A DNA stretch of 64,000 nt from Acanthochromis polyacanthus (GCF_021347895.1 NC_067121.1:14085962-14149961); one strand, 5' to 3'; numbered from the stretch's first letter, positions 42,810-52,944 are shown. The notes: a model not told the origin generated them from the letters alone. Numbers and translations are program-made.

Positions 42810-43761
42810 TCACTGTAGCAGCACGCACCAACTGCGTCAGTTCAGCCACCCAGGTCGGTTCAGCCGTCTCTACAACACTTGCTGTTCTCACCTTTGGCTG
42901 TGTCTCCTCCTTTGTCTTTAAAGTTGCAGCTAACAATAACTCCCTTTCAGTTGCCAACTCCACAGCTTCTTGGAGGGAGCTGGGGTGGGCCAGTAGGGTC
43001 TGTACACGCAGATCAGCCGGTAGCAGGGCTTGCAGAAATTGGTCCCTGGCCAACTCACCCTGTATGGCGGGGGGCATGTGAGCATAGGTGCGGCGTACAA
43101 GCCCCTCAATGTCGTTGGCTAGCTCTTTCAGAGGCTCTCCTGGTTGTCGACGCCGGCTACACAATTCAGAGCGGAGCAGGGTGGCTGCCGAACACTGTCC
43201 AAATCGCCTCTTTAAGGCATCAACTAGAGCCCCATAATCATGTCTTTCATCTGGACTCAGAAGCAACAGGCTTGTCAGTGCATCCCCACTGAGGCACATG
43301 GCTAACTGTAAGGCTTTATCCTTAGTCGACCAGCCAGAGGCATGAGCCAAAAGTTCAAACTGTGCATGAAAGGCTTCCCAGTCTGCCTTCCCATCATACC
43401 TGGGTGTCTTTATGGTGAGCGGGGCAGCTGCTCCGTGGACCGTAGCATTCAGTGATGCATCAGCGGCCCCTGCCTTCTCCATACGCCGGCCACTATTAAC
43501 GCCAGGTCGGTGTGGTGAACTCAAACCAGCCTCCGCAGCGACTGTCCTTGCCATGTCTCTCACCCTCCCTCGGTGCTCCGCCGTCAATTGAGCTGCAGCC
43601 ACACCGTAGCGGTCCATCTCACTGCCTTCCTCCTCCTTCTTCAGCACAGGCAACATACTCCACCCAGCCACACAGACGCTCGAGAAGGTAGCCGTGGTTA
43701 GCCGCCAGCTAGCACGTAGCGAAGTCACACTCGTAGGCGAAATGTCCGGCACTTCTGACAC
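42691..43761 (-). CDS. Gypsy 1 gag
   Basis: The 356-codon frame is open from the primer-binding site. The first ATG (43761) overlaps that region, so an internal ATG (MDRYGVAAAQL or MEKAGAADAS) may be the true start. The middle part is a retrotransposon capsid (PRYDGKADWEAFHAQFELLA, then RFGQCSAATLLRSEL and ELANDIEGLVRRTY). Near the C-terminus is one CCHC knuckle, CWGCGQPGHIIRNC. Gag would package the RNA in cytoplasmic particles. It overlaps pol by 119 bases in a different frame. Confidence 0.88.
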   Translation of the reverse strand: MSEVPDISPTSVTSLRASWRLTTATFSSVCVAGWSMLPVLKKEEEGSEMDRYGVAAAQLTAEHRGRVRDMARTVAAEAGLSSPHRPGVNSGRRMEKAGAADASLNATVHGAAAPLTIKTPRYDGKADWEAFHAQFELLAHASGWSTKDKALQLAMCLSGDALTSLLLLSPDERHDYGALVDALKRRFGQCSAATLLRSELCSRRRQPGEPLKELANDIEGLVRRTYAHMPPAIQGELARDQFLQALLPADLRVQTLLAHPSSLQEAVELATERELLLAATLKTKEETQPKVRTASVVETAEPTWVAELTQLVRAATVNEGLPRRPRQRLCWGCGQPGHIIRNCPKTAAEQGNGVGT

Positions 43762-43764
43762 CAG
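43747..43764 (-). other. Gypsy 1 primer-binding site
   Basis: On the element strand TGGTGTCAGAAGTGCCGG lies one base inside the 5' LTR. The TGG start and position fit a tRNA 3' end; I do not assign the tRNA with confidence. Confidence 0.65.
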
Positions 43765-43765
43765 T

Positions 43766-44079
43766 TGTAGCGTTCCTCTCAGTGATGCTATGAGACATTT
43801 CCCAACTTTTCATGGGCTTTATTAACAGCTTAACACAAGCTACTGTAGGCCGTAGCCAACGCCAGCGACACAACAACAGGGTCTAACCTCAGTTCTCGTC
43901 CTGTCTTTTTCCGCCAAAACAAACTCTCCCACACACGCGAGAATATAGCCAGAACATGGCCACAATAACGATAATCTCACCCTTTTCCAGCCGGTGCCTT
44001 CACTGACCTCACGTAACTCCATAACTCCTCAACTGTCTTTAACTTAACACATTTCTAACCTGAAATTCAGTCTGTTACA
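43766..44079 (-). repeat. Gypsy 1 5' LTR
   Basis: 314 bp matching the other LTR except for three CpG-type transitions. A sequence reading AATAAAGCCCATGAAAAG on the element strand near 43805-43825 could be the poly(A) signal. Confidence 0.93.
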
Positions 44080-44094
44080 GTACTTTGTCAAGTA

Positions 44095-44536
44095 ATGGCT
44101 TACTCAGATTCTGAAGAGGAATATTCACCCTCTGATGAAGATGTTCAGTCGTCCAGTGAGAGAGAAAGTGACACTGCGTCTGTGCGTAACGGCAGCGGGT
44201 CAGTGTGCCATGACAGTCCACAAGCACCACATAGTGGAGCCGATGGTTTGCTTCACGGGGTCTGGAGTGGCAGGAGGGGACGTGGTGGGTGTAGCAGGGG
44301 TGGTCAAAACACCGCTAATGATGAGGGGGATAGCGGGGGTTGAAAAAAAACGCGGAAATAGCAACAGACACGGGAGAAAATGCACTGATAATAACGGTGA
44401 AGGCTGCAGTGGCGTTCACGGCCCCGTCGTATATGATGATGATGATGCCTGGGTTTGCTTGACAGATGAGGAAGAGTTTCACAAGTTGATCAGACATTTT
44501 GATAAGCCTGTTGGTATCGTGGAGACAGGGATCTGA
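44095..44536 (+). pseudogene. Acidic N-terminal ORF, possibly of a piggyBac-like transposase
   Basis: The ATG at 44095 opens MAYSDSEEEYSPSDEDVQ and runs 82 codons, ending in an RGRGG-type stretch. The next frame (to 44536) continues with an acidic, Trp-containing segment (YDDDDAWVCLTDEEEFHKL). The Ser/Asp/Glu start followed by an Arg-Gly patch resembles piggyBac-type transposase leaders in fish, and the sequence ends at about 44797 with CCTAAAGGGTTAA like the TTAA MITEs here. No catalytic domain is present. The Gypsy 1 insertion sits 11 bases upstream of the ATG. The identification is tentative. Confidence 0.4.
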
Positions 44537-44800
44537 CAAATTATGAGCCAAACAATGCCATCTTGATCAATAAACATCAATAAAGTTATGTAATCCATAT
44601 GTCCGCCGCCTGGTGACGTCATAATATGCAAATTAGATGAGTGAATTTACTCCCATCACAAACTTTGGGTCATACTGATGATTTTTCTCATTTACAGTTT
44701 GCCTTTATCTCCAACCATTTTCAAGTTACAATCTTTAGAAAAAATGATATCAAAACTGAATATTTTATTGAAAAATCTCTGGCGCCTAAAGGGTTAAAGT
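44537..44800 (+). other. 3' flank ending in a TTAA-type terminus
   Basis: Holds AATAAA-like motifs (ATCAATAAACATCAATAAAG near 44564-44583) that could end the transcript of the ORF above. The right terminus is GGCGCCTAAAGGGTTAA at about 44781-44797. Confidence 0.4.
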
Positions 44801-45004
44801 ATATTTTAAAAATAAAATGCTTGAAACCTGCAACGCTGGCAAGAGTGTGTTTCTTGGAATATAATTTCTTTTTTGCATATTTTTTCATATAAAGACTTAA
44901 TTTATTATCATTTCAGTCAAAGAGGTTTACCTGAATATACACTTTATTGAATTTACATTTATATTGTATGTCTGATTGAATTCATGCACAGAAGACAAAT
45001 AAAT

Positions 45005-45090
45005 CGGATGTTTCTGTTACTCAATACTTGAGTAGCTTTTTCACCAAGTACTTTTTTACTCTTACTCAAGTAATTTTTTAGATAACTGTT
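45005..45090 (+). repeat. Terminal-region fragment of an ACTCAAGTA-type element
   Basis: TACTCAATACTTGAGTAGC and CTTTTTTACTCTTACTCAAG resemble subterminal sequence of the common fish hAT-like element whose outer end appears at 50275-50396. The extreme terminus is missing here. Confidence 0.45.
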
Positions 45091-45142
45091 ACACTCGTAA
45101 TAACAGACGCAGCTGACTTTCATGTAACAGGATGACTTTATT

Positions 45143-45227
45143 CTGTAATCACAGAAAATAACAGTTTTGTGTCAGTAGTGGCTTCTCTGCTTGACCAACG
45201 GCAGACAGCTTGGCTGAACTGAGCTTC
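45143..45227 (+). repeat. 85-bp block duplicated at 47158-47240
   Basis: The stretch from ctgtaatcacagaaaa through acagcttggctgaac is almost identical at both places. The two copies flank the pogo-like element on either side, in the same orientation. Confidence 0.8.
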
Positions 45228-45614
45228 TTCTTTGCTTATTACTAAGCTGACTACACTCTAGTAATTCCACAGTAATTTAAACAGTCTCTGTTACATTTCG
45301 CTTTCAAACAGAAATACATGGAAAACAATGAACTTGGCAAATACCAATAAATTCACAACTTCAGTCTTATTCTGATTATTTGTAGCACTGAACATGTTTC
45401 TCAAATATAGATGTCATTTGTACCAGATAATAAATCATTTATAAACAGAAAAGTTGCGTAATGTTTATCCATAACGCTGTGGAGATGCTAATGAGTTAGC
45501 ATTAAGCTAGCGCCAGTTTGGGACAACTTTAAACACTCATAACAATTACCAAATCTACTTTAGACACATAAAACTTTAACCTGAACATGCAAAAACATCT
45601 TATAATGTTCACTA

Positions 45615-47127
45615 GGGTGATATCAGGTAAGTTGGGCCATCAGGTAAAATGGGTCATTCAAGCTTTGGATGTCCTAGCCCCTCTGATTTTTAGAGCCAAT
45701 GACAGCAAATGGTCTCAAATGTTTGCCACAACTGTACTTAACATGAAACAACAAATTTTATTGGTCTGTGGTTGTTTTTGTGGGCGGAAATAAGATTCAA
45801 ATCCACACTGCACCAGAAAACTGCGTGGTGAGTGGACTGGCATAAGAATTTCTGATAAAACTTATAAGGATGATAAGTCAATTAAAGAAATATGTATATA
45901 TAAATTTTTTGATGTATAATATCTGTCTTGATGTCACCTATCAGAAATAATGCTTAAAGTTTGGTATTTTGACATTTTTTTCCCAAAGATTGACGTTTTT
46001 GTTAGTGGCCCAATTTAGCTGAACCTATTCAGGTAAGTTGGGCCCCCTGGTTTCAGCTAAAATGGGCCACCCTTCTTGTTAGTCACACATGCACACATGT
46101 ACACATTTGAAGGGAATGGAGTAGGCATTTATGTGAAAAGGATGCATCTGCCTAAAAATGATGATGATCAGTGTTTTTAGTAACAATCCACTGACTTTAT
46201 CTGCAGTGAGTATGGCAAGTGAGAGGAAAAGAGAGAGGGACTGAGAGATGGAGGAAGAAAGGAGATAAGCAGAGGAGACAGAAAGTGAGAGAACAGTTGA
46301 GAATAGATGAAGAGAGGAGGAACAAGGACCAGAGAGGAAAAGAGAGAAGGATGAAGCAAGGAGGAAATGGAAGGCCAGAAAAATGTAACCAGTGGTTGGA
46401 GGATAGGACAACATAGGAATGGATCAAGTGTCTAGAGTGTTCAATCTGGTGCCATGAGAGCTGTGCCAAAGAGAACGGCATCTATGATGACGGCTTCACC
46501 TGTCAGGACTGTAATTAAATTTGTGGTTTAAGTAGCCTAGGCCATGAGATATGTACCTACCCAAGCACACACACACATTTTAAAATTTTGACTATTTAGA
46601 TATTATTGAGGTTCAGTGTTTGCATTCATCCCATTTGTAGGCCTAGTAGGTTGCAGTTGTTTTTTTAATCATTATTTATGTGTTTTATACCCAAGTTCAC
46701 AGTGCCATGTGGATTCAATACATTTGCCATGAGCAGATCAGTTAATCATTTACAATGTAATGAATTGTCCTGATATTATTAAATTGTTCTTACACAGTAT
46801 GTTGCCATATTGACAGTTTTTTTTACAATAAAAATTGATGACTATCCCTTTGCAGTTGGACTGGCCCAACTTACCTGATAAGCGTCCCATTTTACCTGAT
46901 CAGCTGGCCCATTTTACCTGAACTTTGCTTGTGTAAAAAAATTGGCACAGCTGACGTATCAAGACCTGTAGGAACTTAATAATCCTGTTTACTTGATAAT
47001 TTCAATGCAAAATTAAAAGAAAACAACCATTACTAGCCATAAAACCACATTTTAATAGAATACAGTGTTTTTTGTTAGTGCTTCAAGCAATTTACCAAAA
47101 AGTGGCCCATTTTAGCTGATATCACCC
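45615..47127 (+). mobile_element. Pogo/Tc1-mariner-like element with PHD-finger remnant
   Basis: Target TA on both sides (45613-45614, 47128-47129). Both ends begin GGGTGATATCAG(G/C)TAA read inward. At 46219-46516 a Lys/Arg/Glu-rich stretch is followed by WIKCLECSIWCHESC ... FTCQDC and a stop. Such a basic tail plus a PHD-like CxxC finger closes many DDE_1 (pogo/Tigger-like) transposases in fish. The catalytic domain is absent, so it is an internally deleted, non-autonomous copy. Confidence 0.65.
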
Positions 47128-47284
47128 TATATAATGCTTGTGCACTCAACTCACCTGTAATCACAGAAAATGACAGTTTTGTGTCAGTAGTGGCTTCTCT
47201 GCTTGACCAACGGCAGACAGCTTGGCTGAACAGAGCTTTTTCCACTGTTGCCAACTCCTCAGTAAGGAAAGTCGCTGTTGGCTG

Positions 47285-47365
47285 CATAGATATACCAGAT
47301 GCCTCACGCCACTGTCCAGCATAGGCTGGCGATGCGTCAGTGCGCCGCCATCTTGGAACGGGAGT
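47285..47365 (+). repeat. Inverted copy of 48997-49066
   Basis: atagatataccagatgcctc and gcgatgcgtcagtgcgccgc ... ttggaacggga occur here and, reverse-complemented, upstream of the THAP exon at 48.9 kb. The arms flank the palindrome. Confidence 0.75.
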
Positions 47366-47577
47366 GAAGTTGTAAACAACCAACGTTTGGTATATGCGAG
47401 ACCATTACACAGACACAGTTTTCCGCTCATAACTTTCCTTGTAATGCATAGATTTCGACATGGTATGGCTCATTTGAAAGCTTACGAGGTCGTCTTTTGA
47501 TTACACTCCCAAAGAGATGGTGTCAATCAGCACAACAAGTTTTAGGGACCCTTTTCGTGCAACTGTTTGTTGTGTTG

Positions 47578-48211
47578 CAACCCGGTCTCACGGGGATTCG
47601 TGAAACTGTGACGTAAGTTTTTGTTTCGGTTTCGTGCGCACCAACACGATGTCGTCATGTTTTTTGTGCAGCTCACCACGAACGAAACCCGCTGTGGTAA
47701 TCACATCTGAAAGTGGTTTATACCGGCGGATTCATGACGATCTAAGCTGTCCATCGGCGTTTGCGGCCGCCGCCGCCGCAGCCGCAGCCGCAGCCGCCAG
47801 GCATTCTTTAAATTCCTATGCGAATTCGTCGGATTCATGACGATCTAAGCTGTCCATCGGCGTTTCCGGCCGCCGCTGCGGCCAGATGTCCGGCGGCCAG
47901 ATGTCCGGCGGCCGCGGCGGCGGCCGAAACGCCGATGGACAGCTTAGATCGTCATGAATCCGACGAATTCGCATAGGAATTTAAAGAATGTCCGGCGGCC
48001 ACGGCAGCGGCCGCGGTGGCGGCCGCAAACGCCGATGGACAGCTTAGATCATCATGAATCCGCCGGTATAAACCACTTTCAGATGTGATTACCACAGCGG
48101 GTTTCGTTCGTGGTGAGCTGCACGAAAAACATGACGACATTGTGTTGGTGCGCACGAAACCGAAACAAAAAGTTACGTCACAGTTTCACGAATCCCCATG
48201 AGACCGGGTTG
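47578..48211. repeat. 634-bp near-perfect palindrome (foldback element)
   Basis: The ends CAACCCGGTCTCACGGGG and the mirrored CCCCATGAGACCGGGTTG are flanked by the 7-bp duplication TGTGTTG (47571-47577, 48212-48218), so it arrived as a mobile foldback element. The arms are about 300 bp and contain CGG/GCC-rich runs and a repeated 45-base unit (GATCTAAGCTGTCCATCGGC). The centre is near 47890. Part of each arm (CCGCTGTGGTAATCACATCT ... TATACCGGCGGATTC) matches the core of the TTAA MITEs at 25.1 and 30.5 kb. Confidence 0.9.
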
Positions 48212-48218
48212 TGTGTTG

Positions 48219-48845
48219 ACCTGTTGTGATGTCAGGTTTCTCTGATCAGCATGATAAGCAGCTTCTAAGTTTTATTTATTTAGTCTACTGATTATTCCTT
48301 TTTTGTGCCGCATTTCCATATGGGATTAACATCTTTGAACAATTATACGCGTATAAACAAAGTCCGCTAGCTTGATGCTAATTCCTATGGGAAAACCCAT
48401 TGGCACGCTAACGGTTAGCATTGCGGTCGCGGAAAATAGTACAAGATCAAACTCAATAGCATCGTACTTGCTCAATTCAATAACACAAACGGTAAGTAAT
48501 TCAGTACTCACAGGCATAGATTTTCCTCACTCTGAGAAAAAAGGGAACAACAATAACAGCACATAGCAAGCACAAAGTTGGAACCATGCCTAAATTCTTC
48601 AAATTACTTGTGTTCCATGCCTGCATGAAATAAAGCTAGATATAATATTGATTTCATTAACTGCTCATCAAAAACAATATATCCTTTTCTAAGTTCAGTA
48701 TGAGTTTATTTCTGAAACCCAATTTGCCATCTCTGTGTGCACTTATCCAAAGATATAGCCACAGACTGACAACGTCTTGGTATCATACCATGGGTTTCTG
48801 CTACAATATCTGGTGAAATCTGTGAAAAGTTCAATGGAAAGGGCA
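48219..48845. other. Non-coding, nothing recognised
   Basis: AT-rich sequence. The minus strand just below the THAP exon contains no continuation of the THAP fold. Confidence 0.4.
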
Positions 48846-48852
48846 TACTCAC

Positions 48853-48932
48853 TTGTGGAATGTGATTCCTTGTGCCCTTGTGTTTGGGTTGCGTTGTATT
48901 GTGCAGCCCCAGGCCGCACAAGACTGTGGCAT
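48853..48932 (-). CDS. First coding exon of a THAP-domain protein (fragment)
   Basis: On the minus strand the ATG at 48932 opens MPQSCAAWGCTIQRN, then ends GITFH at a donor (CAA followed by GTGAGTATG). The C-x4-C start and the GITFHK...FP splice point are hallmarks of THAP zinc-finger genes. The exon with the rest of the C2CH finger is not found downstream, so it is probably a relic of a P-like or other THAP-carrying element. GCCGCCATCTTGG-type (YY1-like) promoter sequence lies just upstream at about 49005-49017. Confidence 0.6.
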
Positions 48933-49069
48933 TTTGAGTTTTTTGGCAATCGGTGTGTGATAAACACGCTTATCGCTGGTTTGTTTACTCCCGCTTGCTC
49001 CCGTTCCAAGATGGCGGCGCACTGACGCATCGCTCACTGGCCGGTGAGGCATCTGGTATATCTATGGTT

Positions 49070-50270
49070 GGCTGTCCTTAAAGTCGCTAAATGACGTCAT
49101 CGCCTAATTTGCATATTTCCCAGTGTAACCAGGTGATAAACAGAGACATTCAAATTAACTGAAATCCACTGAAATCCCTGTTTGTGGCTCTTCTGCTGAT
49201 TTTTGGTTTGGACAGCAGGGGGCGTATTGTGATTGTTTTACTGGCGGTAGTTCTGAGGTCAAAGTGTATGATACCGGAAGTTGTGGTAACAGAGACAGTC
49301 GTGGATCGGGAGAGTAAGAAAATGAGTACAGATGCTTAGAGAATGAAAACACTGCACGTGTGCCGCTGGTGCTAATCATCCGTGTGCTAGGTGCCACAGC
49401 TGCATGTTTCTTGTAGGCTTCTGTTCTTTTATGGTTGTAGTACTGTTTCTGGTACTGGTTCTTATAATATTGCGCCACAGGTTTTGTGAACCACCTTTCA
49501 TTGAGTACTTTGTTTTATATGTAAAATAAATTGGGAAACAAAGAACCCCCATAAATTTAATTTGAAGTATTGGTGTCTGATTTAACCCGGCTTCACCAGT
49601 TTGCATGTAATTGTAATCAACGCTGTAGGAGAGAGGAATAACATTGTGGAATAGACCAAAAAGCGAGTGTAAAACAATCAAAATATGTTTTTGTACTAGA
49701 GGCTAAATGCTGTGGTTTATTTTAGCATGACAGTGAAGAAACATTTTCGTCTATATGGCTCCGTAAGTCTGGATGGGATCTGTAGGGACTGCGCATGCGC
49801 GATTCATCTATCATCTGGCTGTGGAGTGATGTGGGTCTCCCCCTCCCCTCACTGAGACTGCTGCGGGGTTACTGGACTGACAGCCTGTGCTCTGGGATGG
49901 GGAGAAGCTCACAGCAGCACCTGCTGCTTGTTGAGAACAGTAACTGCAGAATGAGCCGAGTTTTCCTATTAGAGTCTCCAAAACGGCAGAAAAAGTCGCT
50001 AGATTTGTTGCTAGTTGCTTTTGACAAAAAAAAAGTCACTAGAAGCTTTGAAAAGTCGCTAGATTTAGCGAGAAAGTCGCTAAGTTGGCAACACTGGCTT
50101 CTTCGCCTGAGCTCGCATGGTCAGTCTGTTTACCCACTACTGCCATCTACTAGCGAAACTCGTTATTACACCAGAAATTACTTTAACACAAACAGGTGAA
50201 TGTGGGCGAGTGATCAACGATTTAAACAGCATAAACAATGCTGTTTAAACATAAAAAAATATTGAGGGGT
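49070..50270. other. Repeat-derived non-coding stretch
   Basis: Contains repeated AAAGTCGCTAGATTT / AAAGTCGCTAAGTTGGCAAC phrases near 49990-50095 of the kind seen near ends of fish DNA transposons. No gene could be supported; the short frames are not credible. Confidence 0.4.
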
Positions 50271-50274
50271 GTCT

Positions 50275-50396
50275 TTTTAATAGTCTATAAGTCCTGGGTG
50301 CCACATAACTACTTTTTACTTCTACTCGAGTCAAATTTTTCTAAAGTAACATTACTCTTACTTGAGTACAAATTTTGGCTACTCAACCCACCTCTG
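50275..50396 (-). repeat. Outer end of a hAT-like element (CAGAGGTGGG type)
   Basis: Read from 50396 on the minus strand: CAGAGGTGGGTTGAGTAGCC, then TACTCAAGTAAGAGTA and GACTCGAGTAGAAGTAAAAA. This is a very common teleost hAT terminus as I know it. It abuts L1-like ORF1 sequence at 50397, so it was inserted into that LINE. Confidence 0.65.
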
Positions 50397-50401
50397 GTGT
50401 T

Positions 50402-50877
50402 GTCCCATTTGAGGATTGACACCAGTAGTTTCTGTATAAATGCTGCCATATCTCCCATACTCTCTTTGCCTTTTGGGACGCCTACAAAACATAGATTATT
50501 TCGCCGGTTGTGGTTCTCCAATTGTTCCAGTTCATCACGGAGGTCCTCTACGTCCACTTTGGTGGCTAGTGGGTTAGCTTCCAGCGATGCGCTCATCATT
50601 TTATCTGCGTCCTCCAGCCACTCCACCCTCTTTTCGACCTCCACCATGCGCGTAATTAATGCAGAAAGTTTAGCCTCAACAGAAGTTGTGGTTCGGCGAA
50701 TTTCTTCAAGACCGACCAAATCACTGGATACTTTTGCAGTGCAGCAAATATGTTAGCAATATCCTGTCCCACCTGTGTAGCTTCGGAGCTCTCCAACATG
50801 CTGCTGTCACAATCATTCTGTGGGTTTTGAGACCTCAAATGTTTCTTAATGTCCCCGCTTTTCAGATGCTTCGCCAT
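50402..50877 (-). pseudogene. L1-like LINE ORF1, 5' part
   Basis: On the minus strand the ATG at 50877 opens MAKHLKSGDIKKHLRSQNPQ. A change of frame near 50720 leads into a coiled-coil segment (VEKRVEWLEDADKMM) and then LENHNRRNNLCFVGVPKGKE, the conserved start of the L1 ORF1 RNA-recognition domain. ORF1 would coat L1 RNA. The frame is cut off at about 50402 by the hAT terminus. Sequence up to about 51000 reads as its 5' UTR (GAAGATGGCTGCCTGAGCGG on the minus strand). Confidence 0.8.
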
Positions 50878-51051
50878 TCTGATTAATCAAGAGAGTTTCT
50901 ATGAGCAAGACACGATTCTATAACTATGCGTAAAAATGAATGTAGAGCATATTTGGCGATGCTAGTTGGAGCTCCCGCTCAGGCAGCCATCTTCACCCAC
51001 CGCGTCACGTGATACTCAGATCACTCGAGCATTCACATTTTTTGACCGCAT

Positions 51052-51250
51052 TGTAGCACCGAAGAAAAGGAGTCGGAGGCGGAGTGTCAAACACAGGAGC
51101 TAACCTCTTTACTGACATTCAGAGAATGAATAATAACGTTCAGTACACGTGAAAGCACTCATAGCAGGAAGTGCAACAACCTAACAGTCCATGCGGAACC
51201 ACAATAATAACAACCAACATTCCGTGGGTGAATTACGTAAATCCACCACA
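51052..51250 (-). repeat. Gypsy 2 3' LTR (199 bp)
   Basis: Plus-strand reading TGTAGCACCGAAG ... CCACCACA. The other LTR shares only its last 100 bp or so and shows many substitutions. Confidence 0.75.
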
Positions 51251-51705
51251 CAAGCCCCCCAGAATTCACCCATAGTCAAAGTCCATGTGCCGATGGGTAC
51301 AGACAGTAGAGGCGGGGAGGGGGGGGGGTGGCAGGCATAACAGGACAGTCCACCGGGCCGGGAGGCAACGGTCTCGAAGAGGAAGGGGCGGGGCGGGGCA
51401 GAGGGGCGCGGCCCCTGCGCGGGGCATGAGCCAACTCCAATGGTCCGGAAACGTCCATGTGGGCAGGCTTAACCCTGTCGATGGAAACAGTCTCTGGCCT
51501 ACCACCAATGTCCACGGCCAGGCTCTTATCCCCGTGCCGCAGGACCCTAAACGGGCCGTCGTAGGGGGGACGCCCTGGTGGGCATCATGGCGGATAAACA
51601 CGAAACCCACCGAGCACAGGCCGGGAGGCACCCGGGAGCCAGGGGTGCTGTGCTGCGACATGGAGACGGGGCGAAAGCACCTGCGGCCTCCAGCAGGGAG
51701 GACTG

Positions 51706-52089
51706 CTACCTGGCTGCAGACCAAGGGGCCGTGGCTTCTGGAATGAAGTCCCCCAGCACATGCAGCACCTGTCCATAGACGAGCTCGGCCGACGAGGCCT
51801 GCAGGTCCTCCTTTGGGGTGGTCCTGAGGCCGAGCATGACCCAGGGGAGCTTGTCCACCCAGTTGCCGTCCTTCAAACTGGCATGTAGGGCAGTCTTCAT
51901 TGAGCGATGGAACCGCTCGCACAGCCCATTAGCCTGGGGATGATAGGCAGTAGTGCGGTGCAGCTTGACCCCCAGGCCGTCAGCGACCGTGTTCCAGATC
52001 TCCGAGATAAACTGTGCACCCCGGTCCGAGGAGAGGTCGGAGGGGGTTCCGAAGCATGCGACCCATGCCCCGATGAACGCCCGGGCCAC
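51706..52089 (-). pseudogene. Gypsy 2 integrase, C-terminal half
   Basis: ARAFIGAWVACFGTP, then SSDRGAQFISEIWN (second catalytic D) and HPQANGLCERFHRSMK (catalytic E). The zinc module and first catalytic D are missing because an internal deletion fuses this to RNase H at about 52120. It ends in degenerate sequence toward the 3' LTR. Confidence 0.85.
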
Positions 52090-52944
52090 GTCAATGGATG
52101 AAGTCGAGGCAAAAACCGTAAACTCACGGCCCTCCAGAAGGAAACGGAAGTGGCGGACGGCCAGTCAGACGCCGAGCAGCTCCCTGTCGAACGCGCTGTA
52201 TTTATGCTTTCTCGGGACCAGCTGGCGACTGAAAAAGGCGAGCGGCTGCCAGGCACCCCTGACCCACTGCTCCAACACAGCGCCAACGGCATAGTCAGAC
52301 GCATCGGTCGTGAGGGCGACCGGGGCGCCGGGAGACGGGTGGACCAACATGGCGGCCTGGCACAGTGCGGCCTTAGTATCCTCGAACGCCTTCATCCTCT
52401 CAGCTGTCCAGTCGAAGTCCTGGTTCGAGCTCTTGTGCCTGAGGGCCTCGTACAGTGGGCACATGACATGCGCTACCTGGCGGATGAACTGGTGATAGAA
52501 CGTGACCATCCCGAGAAACTCTTGGAGCCCCCGGGCCAAACGTGGGTGGGGAAAAGCTGACACGGCCTCCACCTTTGACGGAAGGGGGGCGGTCCCATCC
52601 TTGTTGATGAGATGTCCGAGGAACTGGATGGACAGCACCCCAAAAACACACTTCGCCGGGTTAATAATGAGGCCGTGCTGGTCAAGCCTCGTGAAGAGGT
52701 CCCGGAGATGTGTCATGTGCTCCTCCTCCGAGGAGCTGGCGATGAGGATATCGTCCAGGTAGACGAAAACGAAAGGCATGTCCCTCAGTACCGAGTCCAT
52801 CAACCGCTGGAAAGACTGGGCTGCATTTTTAAATCCGAAAGGTATCCTCAAGAACTCGAACAATCCGAAAGGTGTCACCACTGCTGTCTTCGGAATGTCT
52901 GCTGGGCGAACAGGAACTTGGTGATACCCCCGTACCAGGTCCAC
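52090..52944 (-). pseudogene. Gypsy 2 reverse transcriptase and start of RNase H
   Basis: Carries [22 protein letters not shown] RT blocks, YLDD (in [13 protein letters not shown]), then the RNase H start [16 protein letters not shown] and [14 protein letters not shown], followed by TGA at about 52165. Past the stop the frame reads ...EGREFTVF and then jumps straight to integrase sequence, fixing the deletion point near 52115. Confidence 0.85.

Larger units (their letters stand above)
38508..44083 (-). mobile_element. Gypsy LTR retrotransposon 1, nearly intact and young
   Basis: Includes the 4-bp target duplication GTAC on both sides (38508-38511, 44080-44083). The two 314-bp LTRs differ at about three sites, all C/T or G/A. 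On the minus strand the order is LTR, primer-binding site, gag, pol, polypurine tract, LTR, with no env. The domain order protease-RT-RNase H-integrase identifies Gypsy/Metaviridae. Both main frames are open, so this copy may still be active or only recently dead. Confidence 0.95.

Noticed and set aside
46079..46481. Minus-strand Ser/Leu/Phe-rich frames that look like membrane proteins
   Set aside because: Antisense of the Lys/Arg/Glu-rich transposase tail; low-complexity shadows.
47634..48155. Two near-identical 67-68 codon proteins with poly-Ala in the palindrome arms
   Set aside because: They are the same sequence read from the two arms of an inverted repeat with GCC/GGC runs; no promoter or coding signature.
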